Shown here piece by piece: positions 33,555 through 40,049 of a stretch of 40,049 nt of DNA. The notes below the pieces were generated by a model. It saw only the letters and a program-made list of their open reading frames with translations. It ran no database searches and had not been told where the DNA came from. The position numbers were made by a program, and so were the translations under genes. The DNA is from Phycisphaerae bacterium (GTDB lineage Bacteria; Planctomycetota; Phycisphaerae; Phycisphaerales; SM1A02): contig PBAY01000033.1 in assembly GCA_002717655.1 (NCBI GenBank), positions 1 through 40,049 of the forward strand. The letters are read 5' to 3'. How positions within the stretch are numbered: the stretch's first letter is position 1; every line of letters begins with the position of its first letter.

Positions 33555-35485
33555 TCCCCTCCCGAAGATTGCTGCTCTGGATCGCTCTTCTCAACCGGAT
33601 CACTCATACCCATGTTGTTCTGGGACTTGTTGACAACCGGATTAGCGCCGGAGTTCTCGCCCACATCCTGAGCGGTTCCAGGCGAAAGGAAAAAGATCAC
33701 GGCAAGCACGATAATCGCTGCACCGGCCAGAACGACGGGCAGCAATATCTTCCAGTTGCGCATGAGCTGTTCAGGGATCGAGTCATAACTCGTATTCGGT
33801 GCAGTGGCCTGCATACTGACCACTCGCGTTGAACGCTCCAATTCCACCCACCAAGCTGGCTTCTGCGCATCTCGATAAATTTCAAAATTGTCAGATAGAT
33901 AGTGGTTGTAATCAAAGTAATTCCGCTCATTGACGAATTCCATGAGTGATCGATCCTGAATGGACGACCGAACCATGTTCTTGATCTCGGGGTAATCCTC
34001 CAGCTCTGAACTGGTCACTGGTCGCTTGGCTTTGATCAGACCGGCAGTTCTGGTCCGAAGCTCAGGATGATCCAGAACATACTTCGACACCCACCCAAGC
34101 TCACGCCAACCGGCCGTTGTGAAATCCACCAGGATTTGAATCAGTCCAGGGCGTACTTCGATGGGCAGCTCATCGAAATGCTCACGAATAATCCTGTCTG
34201 GCACGGCAGAATCTAAAGCCAACTGGTTCGCAATCTCCCCATTGCTTCGCATCTGATCAATCCATGCCACCAGTTCCTTGAGTATCGCCATGTCCAGACT
34301 GGGAGCAGCCAGACACATTGCTTCGTAATGTGAGCTACCGAGTATCGCCTGAATCTGTGAATCAGGATGCTGCTCATTCGCACGAAGATCTTTGATCAAG
34401 ATGACCAGATCTCCAAGAGACAACGTCTTATCACTGACAATTTTCTCGTACTCGGTATCAAAGTAATTCGAAATACCGTTGTCGATGCTCTGCGATCGAC
34501 CTCGCCGACAAGCCGCAATCCTCTCAGGCAATGCTGATTGCAGCGTAGAGAGGAAATTCAGAAGCAGCTGGCAATCACGTTCTCCATCCTGCCCATCGAG
34601 ATTGAAGTACGTCCAGTACTTTCTCACGACCAGCTGTTCCTCCATGATGAACTGGTGGCCATAACCGGATCCAGGTGCCAGATCACCACCCACTGGAACA
34701 ACACCCGAGGAATCCCATTTCATCACCGGTGCGGATATGGCAGATGCGTTCTGGAGCAATTCGCTCCCAAGCGCACCTTCCTCTGGCAGCATGAGCAGAC
34801 GAATATCCGAAGGAAGCTCCTGCAAGGAATCTGTCTGGGCCAGAATCCCATGCTGCAGATGAGGAGGAAGACATCTCATGAGGCTCACGCCCAATCGAGG
34901 CACGACCGTATCCCAGACTGATTCAGGAATGATCACGACACCAAATCGGCCGTCACGATTTTCCGTAAAGATCGACAGCATGCACGCAGCAACATCCGGA
35001 GGCATCAAGGAAAGCAGATCTGCTCGAGCATCTGCAGACTGCATCTTTTGAACAGGTGTCAAGCTTTCCGGCTTGAGCCATCTTGGCTCAAGGCTACCAC
35101 CTGGTCCTGCATGCTTGCTGAATAGCTGTTGATAGACATCCGCTGGACAGATATCCGCCGAGTTCAGGAGCTGTTCGGGAATGACAAACTCATGTGAATA
35201 AGGGGTATCTCGTCCCGTGTGATCTGCCCCGGCATAGCTGACCTTCACCGCGTAAAAGAAACCATTGATCTTGCGAAAGATATATCTGGCAGGCAGTTGC
35301 CCCGCCCTGGAATCGGTCTTCACCTGAGACATCGGATAGGAACGATGCAGCGATATCCCCTTCAGAATTTCATCTGGTGTGCCTTCTGTCGCAGCAATGA
35401 CACCCAGATCACTTCGATCACTACCCAGCAATCGTGGTGCAGATGTATAGTGAATCTCTGATACGAAGTTCAAAACAGACCCCAC
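33551..35485 (-). CDS. large tail-anchored protein, GTPase-associated protein 1 (GAP1)-like
   Basis: Protein of 644 residues starting with GTG and overlapping the GTPase gene by 16 bases. The N-terminal segment (EIHYTSAPRLLGSDRSDLGV, then AATEGTPDEI) resembles the GAP1 N-terminal domain that Aravind and colleagues describe beside GTPases in bacterial conflict systems; I assign this from memory of the motif. The middle (about 180-560) is alpha/beta and helical, with no catalytic motif. One membrane helix at about 580-600 (LLPVVLAGAAIIVLAVIFFL) is followed by a 44-residue polar tail, so the large N-terminal part should face the cytoplasm. Overlap with the GTPase gene argues for a physical partner. 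Confidence 0.65.
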   Translation of the reverse strand: MGSVLNFVSEIHYTSAPRLLGSDRSDLGVIAATEGTPDEILKGISLHRSYPMSQVKTDSRAGQLPARYIFRKINGFFYAVKVSYAGADHTGRDTPYSHEFVIPEQLLNSADICPADVYQQLFSKHAGPGGSLEPRWLKPESLTPVQKMQSADARADLLSLMPPDVAACMLSIFTENRDGRFGVVIIPESVWDTVVPRLGVSLMRCLPPHLQHGILAQTDSLQELPSDIRLLMLPEEGALGSELLQNASAISAPVMKWDSSGVVPVGGDLAPGSGYGHQFIMEEQLVVRKYWTYFNLDGQDGERDCQLLLNFLSTLQSALPERIAACRRGRSQSIDNGISNYFDTEYEKIVSDKTLSLGDLVILIKDLRANEQHPDSQIQAILGSSHYEAMCLAAPSLDMAILKELVAWIDQMRSNGEIANQLALDSAVPDRIIREHFDELPIEVRPGLIQILVDFTTAGWRELGWVSKYVLDHPELRTRTAGLIKAKRPVTSSELEDYPEIKNMVRSSIQDRSLMEFVNERNYFDYNHYLSDNFEIYRDAQKPAWWVELERSTRVVSMQATAPNTSYDSIPEQLMRNWKILLPVVLAGAAIIVLAVIFFLSPGTAQDVGENSGANPVVNKSQNNMGMSDPVEKSDPEQQSSGGE

Positions 35486-37149
35486 CGCTTCTTCTTCTTC
35501 TCAGGCTCTGGATCAGAGCCAGAACGCTCCTGATGCACATCCTGATCGGCCACTTCTTCTTGATGCCCCGTTGAAGATGCCGAATCCATTTCATCAGTAC
35601 CAACATCCAATTCAGAGGCCGTTGCAGAAGAACCTGAGGATGCGAGATCCTCGGGATTCTGAATGTCATACAGAGTGGCTCCACTTCTGGTCTTGCCTGC
35701 TTTGACCCAGTTATTCACTGATGGAACTACAAACCATCTTTCACCCTTCATGTCTGGCAACATGCATTCATTTTTGATGTAGTCCCGATCAACATCAATC
35801 CAGACGGTCTGATCTTCTGGACTCTGAATCTGAAATCGATTACTCGAAATCTGCCTTGCTCGTGTGGCCCGCTCATATCCAGACGAATGCAAGCTCGCGC
35901 CTGCACCTTCCAGTACATTGAATCTCGTCAGCAGCCACAACAGAGGATCTGTAACACGGAATGGATTGACATTTTTCGGCCGGAAGCACAGCTTGTTGCT
36001 CACAGGATGAATCTCAGGGCTCGACCCCAGCGCACTTGCCGCAAAATATCTCACTGTTCGAAAGTTGGAGTCCAGCGTGTGGATGATATTCGGCTCATAT
36101 TTTCGAATCATCTCACGGACAACAATTGAGATCGCCTGCAACTCTTCAAGATCAACGTAGGCCTCATTCGTCTCAGGATCGATGTTGATCGGATCCTCAT
36201 CAAACAGAGGTATCAGATCAGCAGCCTGTCTCTGCATGTTTGGATCAATTCTGGGCAGGTCGGGAATCATCCCGGCTTCTCTCAACATGTCCCACTTCTG
36301 AACAACGACACACACAGGTGTCTTTCCAACACTCTGCTCTGTGCCTCGCAGACCAATTGTTCGTTCAATGACACCGCTGAGCATGTCATCCTGTTTCGTA
36401 CCACCCAGATTGTCCAACTGCGGATCCTGAACACCTTTGGCTCTCAGCTCCTGCGCAAGACTCGGAATCTGAACTGGATCAATCACGACCAGAATCATGT
36501 CGCAATCTTCAAGATGATCAATACTCTTCACATGGGAATCCAGATTCACTGCCTTGGTGAAACTTTCCCCTGCATTGTCATAGGCTACAACAGCGAATGC
36601 ATCCTCACGCCTGAGTGGATTCGTCATCCGCATCGTGAAGGGCTTTGGATATTGATAGGCATCCTGGCCTTTCTTGATTTCACTGTAGAGCGCCACGCCA
36701 CCTTCCTGCGTCTTGGGAAGGTCAACAAGTTCATCCTGATCGTTCAGATCAAACAGCTTGTCAAAGTATCGATTGACCAGTTCTCCACTCACACCGGGAA
36801 AACTAATTGCTCGGTTGTACCTCTTTGACAGCTGATCCCTTGCCCTCTGATACATCGAAGCAAGGAGGTAGGTCTTGCCGGAACTCGGGGTTCCCACAAT
36901 CGAAATAAATACGCTCTGCGTTTCCAACAGCTGCGATGAAACAGGCTGCCTGCAATGAGGGCAAGCCCGGCCAAAACTAAACGGCCTGCCCTGAAGATCA
37001 CGAGGGTTGTCCCAGTTCTGCACGAGCCGAGGAGGATGAAATCCACCATCCTCCCCGACGTAGAGCATCTCAGAACGTGTAAAGAAACTGCCCCAACAAT
37101 GCGGGCATTTCACCTGTCGACCAGGCAATTTTGCTGAGACTACCGGCAT
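35470..37149 (-). CDS. zinc-ribbon P-loop GTPase (TRAFAC-like, double-GTPase-type candidate)
   Basis: Protein of 559 residues. CPHC pairs at residues 15/18 and 63/66 form a zinc-binding module. The G domain follows: Walker A GTPSSGKT at 86-93, G3 motif DNAG at 191-194, and QKWD at 284-287 in the G4 position in place of NKxD. This suggests guanine specificity with a conservative change. A second alpha/beta region (about 340-480) is uncharacterised. The C-terminus is a Ser/Asp/Glu-rich linker ending KKKKRWGLF, a basic-aromatic tail that could contact membrane. The gene follows the lipoprotein gene by 34 bases and overlaps the GAP1-like gene, so it sits at the core of the six-gene module. Confidence 0.8.
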   Translation of the reverse strand: MPVVSAKLPGRQVKCPHCWGSFFTRSEMLYVGEDGGFHPPRLVQNWDNPRDLQGRPFSFGRACPHCRQPVSSQLLETQSVFISIVGTPSSGKTYLLASMYQRARDQLSKRYNRAISFPGVSGELVNRYFDKLFDLNDQDELVDLPKTQEGGVALYSEIKKGQDAYQYPKPFTMRMTNPLRREDAFAVVAYDNAGESFTKAVNLDSHVKSIDHLEDCDMILVVIDPVQIPSLAQELRAKGVQDPQLDNLGGTKQDDMLSGVIERTIGLRGTEQSVGKTPVCVVVQKWDMLREAGMIPDLPRIDPNMQRQAADLIPLFDEDPINIDPETNEAYVDLEELQAISIVVREMIRKYEPNIIHTLDSNFRTVRYFAASALGSSPEIHPVSNKLCFRPKNVNPFRVTDPLLWLLTRFNVLEGAGASLHSSGYERATRARQISSNRFQIQSPEDQTVWIDVDRDYIKNECMLPDMKGERWFVVPSVNNWVKAGKTRSGATLYDIQNPEDLASSGSSATASELDVGTDEMDSASSTGHQEEVADQDVHQERSGSDPEPEKKKKRWGLF

Positions 37150-37183
37150 GGGTACCCCAATTCTGCTCGATGGAACTCAGAAA

Positions 37184-37999
37184 CTAGTCAAACATGCCCT
37201 CTAGATTCTGCAACTGATCATCGGATGTCTGAAACTCCGCCAGCAGATCATCATCATCAGTCATTTCATCTTCCATGGCTTTCCAGGCAGCTTCGCCTAC
37301 ACGAAGCTCTGTCTCTGCCTCTGCGAAGAGGTCATCCATTTCGCCCTGAAGATTCTCGAACTGATCTGCAATCGATGCACCAGCATCGCCGGCAATCGAT
37401 GCAGCTTCACGCTGAGCCTGAAGTGTTGCAATCTTGGCCTGAAGAACATTGATCTGAGGCTTCATTTGATCAAGCTTCTTTGAAGCAGCATCAAACTGTG
37501 ACTTCAGTCTGGACTGTGCCGTGTTGTAGGTGTTGTACGTGGCTTCCATGCCAGCCAAGGTTGTTTCTGCCACCTTCAACCTGTCGCCGACCTTCTGAGC
37601 TGCTGCAACAAGTTCCGCCTTGTCATAGGACTTGCCATTGGCCATGGTGACAGGGAACTCTCCTGCATTGATTTTTTCCATGATGCTCTTGCCGGTCTTC
37701 TTGGCGTTCTCGACCAGCTTGCGAGCCTTGTCAACATCTTCCTGAGCCCGCTCCGACTGAACCTGAGCCTTGATCATGCCCTTCTGCAGCGCATCGCGAC
37801 TCTTCTTCATCGATTCATAACCATTCTCGACTCGCTTCAACGCCACATCGTATTTGCCGAGAGCATTGTCAATGCTTTCCATGATGTTGTCGGCAACAAC
37901 ATCTCGCTGCGCCTTGTCACAGGATGCGAATACAACTGAGCCGAAGATGATGAGAACTCCGGCTGCAAACGTCTTCAAACTAAGATTCAACATACTCAT
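37184..37999 (-). CDS. coiled-coil lipoprotein, PspA-like in the coil
   Basis: Protein of 271 residues; AGGGGATA upstream supports the start. A signal peptide ends in a lipobox-like FASC with the modified Cys at about residue 27, so it is probably anchored in the membrane facing the periplasm. Nearly all the rest is a long antiparallel-style coiled coil (ALKRVENGYESMKKSRDALQ; SRLKSQFDAASKKLDQMKPQ; LQAKIATLQAQREAAS) resembling PspA/IM30 in pattern, though PspA proteins are cytoplasmic and not lipidated. The C-terminus is acidic (TDDDDLLAEFQTSDD). Second gene of the module; likely an envelope sensor or structural rod, by inference. Confidence 0.75.
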   Translation of the reverse strand: MSMLNLSLKTFAAGVLIIFGSVVFASCDKAQRDVVADNIMESIDNALGKYDVALKRVENGYESMKKSRDALQKGMIKAQVQSERAQEDVDKARKLVENAKKTGKSIMEKINAGEFPVTMANGKSYDKAELVAAAQKVGDRLKVAETTLAGMEATYNTYNTAQSRLKSQFDAASKKLDQMKPQINVLQAKIATLQAQREAASIAGDAGASIADQFENLQGEMDDLFAEAETELRVGEAAWKAMEDEMTDDDDLLAEFQTSDDQLQNLEGMFD

Positions 38000-38050
38000 G
38001 AGAATATCCCCTGATTAAAGTTATTCATTGGCCCGAAAGACATTGATCTT

Positions 38051-38920
38051 TCATTCAATATCCATCAGGCGATCTACTTCTTGTCTAATTTGGTTGGTGT
38101 CAACATTGTCATTGTTTTCAGCATTGATCAAATCATCTACATCGTCCTGCTCAGTGGACATGTACTTTCGCCTGAGCAACTCAAAGTCCATTGCATCAGA
38201 CTCATCAAACCTCGCACGGCTCATGGTCTGATCCGCCAGGAACATCTGCATCACCAGCTCGGCTTCGGTTCGACGAATCTCCATTGAAGCAATCTGGGCC
38301 TGACAACGCATCTTCTGCTTGACCAGCTCCGTCAAGGTCTCACGCATTTTGTCTTGAACGGATGAAGAGGCCTGCTTGAAGGATGGCTCCTTGCATTTTT
38401 CAGCGATCTGCTCAGCATGCCTGTCAAGGCGAATGATTTGGTCCCTGAAGTCCGTGATGCCGGAATTGATGTCCTGGATCTTGTTGCTGATGACCTGTTG
38501 CGGAGTTGGAACCGCCGGCTTCTCGAGAAGCTCAGTGTCCTGGAATGCATACCAGTAGATCCCCGCTCCAAGCCCAAGCATCACAAGGATGAGCAGAAAG
38601 CGAGATCCCCAACCTGACCGATCCTTTTCCAAGTCAGTTTCAGCTGTTCTTGACTGGGGGGAGACCGATCCCTGCGAATCCCGAGAAGTCCGGGTCTTGG
38701 GAATGATCAAGTTTGGGTCGCGGAGGGACTGACGTTTCGGTGGCTTGAATCCCTGTTCGAGAGCCTCTGAATTTCTGGAATCAGCAGAAGCAGATCGAAT
38801 CCTTCCCCTCCAGCCTTCACTCATCAGCTTCGCGCGAGCTTCTGCGTCATTACGGGCTTCAACGGTACGATCCGACCAAACGCCGTCCTCGCCTTCGCAT
38901 TGAAACCTGAACTCTTTCAT
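38051..38920 (-). CDS. single-span membrane protein with coiled coil, first gene of the GTPase module
   Basis: Protein of 289 residues. The N-terminal 45 residues (FRFQCEGEDGVWSDRTVEA, then DAEARAKLMSEGW) form a small domain like those at the start of GspF-type proteins. A basic linker leads to one membrane helix at about 105-125 (SRFLLILVMLGLGAGIYWY). The rest, about 140-289, is a helical coiled coil with an acidic end. By the positive-inside rule the N-terminus is cytoplasmic and the coil periplasmic, where it could meet the coiled-coil lipoprotein encoded 51 bases downstream. No known family recognised. The promoter for the whole module should lie in 38921-39169, but I could not identify it. 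Confidence 0.7.
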   Translation of the reverse strand: MKEFRFQCEGEDGVWSDRTVEARNDAEARAKLMSEGWRGRIRSASADSRNSEALEQGFKPPKRQSLRDPNLIIPKTRTSRDSQGSVSPQSRTAETDLEKDRSGWGSRFLLILVMLGLGAGIYWYAFQDTELLEKPAVPTPQQVISNKIQDINSGITDFRDQIIRLDRHAEQIAEKCKEPSFKQASSSVQDKMRETLTELVKQKMRCQAQIASMEIRRTEAELVMQMFLADQTMSRARFDESDAMDFELLRRKYMSTEQDDVDDLINAENNDNVDTNQIRQEVDRLMDIE

Positions 38921-39169
38921 CCTCGCACTCCGAATCTGACAACCCCAGTCTCCACCAGTTTATCTGATTCCCGAGAGCAGCCACAGTCCCGAATCTCCCC
39001 ACCCCCTCAATCAACTGAATTAAGCCTTATTTCCGGCTGAAACCGAATTTGCGTCTTTTGACTGATGCAAGAATCGACCTGATCCAGCTAGCATGAACCT
39101 CGGCTGAAACCCAACTCAATTTCAGCAACCTGACAGCTACACCATTTGCCTCATGACAGAGATTCAATA

Positions 39170-39676
39170 ATGAGTACCACTGCCTCAACTTCCGCCACAT
39201 CCATTACCGGCGCATGCCGTTTCAGCCTCAATCTCACGATGATGCTCGTGAAGGATATTGATCCGGAAAAGTTTGCCGATCGGTGCGGAACAACGATCAA
39301 TCACCCTGCTTTCATCCTTGGACATCTGGCCTACTACATGGGGGTGTGCATGCAGTTGATGGGCGGAGAAATCGAGCTCTCCGATTCCGATACCGAGCGC
39401 TATCAACATGGCGTTGAATGCCATGACAACCCAAGCCTCTATCCAGACAAGGATGAAGCGATTGCGCAGTTCACTCAACGGCTCAATACCGTCTGCGATT
39501 TCCTCGACAGCTGCGACGATGCGGTATTCGCGAAGTCAAGCGCCGGCACCTTCTTCGAGGAACGCATGCCGACCATGGGCGCTATCGCAACCTTCATGAT
39601 GGTTGGCCATGTCAATCTGCATCTCGGGCAGGTCAGTGCGTGGCGACGAGTTGCCGGCATGGGTCCGGCATCCTGA
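39170..39676 (+). CDS. DinB-family protein
   Basis: The ATG at 39170 gives 168 residues; an upstream TTG frame from 39146 is not needed. The four-helix DinB/YfiT fold is indicated by NHPAFILGHLAYYMGVCMQLMGG near residue 45 (first metal-ligand His) and MMVGHVNLHLGQVSAWRRVAGMG at the C-terminus, with the paired histidines of the metal site. DinB-like proteins are metal-dependent enzymes, often thiol-linked transferases acting on bacillithiol or mycothiol in other phyla; the thiol here is unknown. Single gene, divergent from the GTPase module and convergent with the ABC-F gene, with only 19 bases between the stop codons. Confidence 0.85.
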   Translation: MSTTASTSATSITGACRFSLNLTMMLVKDIDPEKFADRCGTTINHPAFILGHLAYYMGVCMQLMGGEIELSDSDTERYQHGVECHDNPSLYPDKDEAIAQFTQRLNTVCDFLDSCDDAVFAKSSAGTFFEERMPTMGAIATFMMVGHVNLHLGQVSAWRRVAGMGPAS

Positions 39677-39695
39677 CACATCAGGCTGCGAACCA

Positions 39696-40049
39696 CTACT
39701 CGGCACCACGTTCACCATTGGCTATGGCTTCCAGCTCGACCCATCGAGCATAGAGCTGCTTGACCAGCGCCTGCGCCTTGTTCAAGGAGTCATAGATGCT
39801 TGTCATGCGCACATGGTCCTTGATCAGTTCCGGATCAGCAGCTTCCGCTTCAAGACGCTCTACTTCGGATTCGGCTTCAAGAATCGCCTCTTCCATGCCT
39901 TCGTACTCACGCTTCTCGTTGTAGTTGAACTTGCGAGAACTCGATTGACGACCTGGCTGTCCTTGCTTGGCGGCGGGCTTGTCCGGCTTCTTCTGCTTGG
40001 TTGATTCAGCCGCTCGGCGATCTGTATTCCACTGCTCATACGTCTGAAA
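39696..40049 (-). CDS. ABC-F family ATPase, C-terminal part (runs off the window)
   Basis: The frame stays open from the stop codon (TAG) at 39696-39698 to the end of the window, giving the last 117 residues of a longer protein. The sequence KFNYNEKREYEGMEEAILEA, followed by a heptad-rich helical pair and YARWVELEAI, is the C-terminal coiled-coil domain of Uup/ABC-F proteins. A low-complexity linker rich in Lys, Gln and Pro (about 40030-39930) precedes it and would follow the second ATPase domain, which lies outside the window. ABC-F proteins act on the ribosome or, in Uup, on branched DNA and ribosomes. Confidence 0.85.
   Translation of the reverse strand, partial: FQTYEQWNTDRRAAESTKQKKPDKPAAKQGQPGRQSSSRKFNYNEKREYEGMEEAILEAESEVERLEAEAADPELIKDHVRMTSIYDSLNKAQALVKQLYARWVELEAIANGERGAE

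Noticed and set aside
35470..37149. Classical Era/EngA-type housekeeping GTPase
   Set aside because: The zinc module, G4 variant, long C-terminal linker and operon context do not match ribosome-assembly GTPases.

Overview
The window looks like chromosomal DNA from a marine-type planctomycete, most likely class Phycisphaerae. This is judged from gene content only: no rRNA or other phylogenetic marker is present. The main pointers are secreted proteins carrying paired Asp/Gly-rich dockerin-like repeats with flanking cysteines (papain-type protease, beta-helix protein, metzincin-like protein), a VCBS/ASPIC-UnbV lipoprotein next to a TPR protein, a formylglycine-generating enzyme, a secreted LamG-metallophosphoesterase, and weak or absent Shine-Dalgarno sites on many genes. 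No insertion sequence, prophage, CRISPR array or rRNA gene was seen.

Layout. 0-4 kb: a flavoprotein that appears to have lost the redox cysteines of the lipoamide-dehydrogenase family, coupled to a small membrane protein, then a convergent paaN-paaY pair. 4-9.3 kb: an APC-type transporter fused to EIIA-like and RCK_C-like domains, a small ribbon-helix-helix-like protein, an HdeD-family membrane protein coupled to an unknown protein, a TPR protein, a small membrane protein and tRNA-Arg(CCT). 9.3-14.3 kb: a cupin protein, the glpK-glpD glycerol operon, a 387-bp gene-free gap holding a structured RNA candidate with an intrinsic terminator, and a formylglycine-generating enzyme. 14.3-21 kb: a peroxiredoxin, a DUF2891 protein, a secreted beta-helix/dockerin protein, a large secreted coiled-coil protein with a basic Gly/Lys tail, and a papain-family protease with a dockerin-like tail. 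21-29.5 kb: five closely packed minus-strand genes (acyltransferase, tandem EEP-domain protein, LamG metallophosphoesterase, TPR protein, VCBS/UnbV lipoprotein). 29.8-31.5 kb: a metzincin-like secreted protein.

31.6-38.9 kb is the most unusual region: six adjacent minus-strand genes that look like one transcription unit. In order of transcription they encode a membrane-anchored coiled-coil protein, a PspA-like coiled-coil lipoprotein, a zinc-ribbon P-loop GTPase, a large tail-anchored protein whose N-terminus resembles GTPase-associated protein 1 (GAP1), a TerB-like protein ending in a zinc ribbon, and a tail-anchored zinc-ribbon protein. I infer a GTPase-centred, membrane-tethered complex that spans the envelope, possibly for stress response or biological conflict. 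The window ends with a DinB-family protein and the C-terminus of an ABC-F ATPase.

Family assignments were made by reading motifs; no database search was possible.
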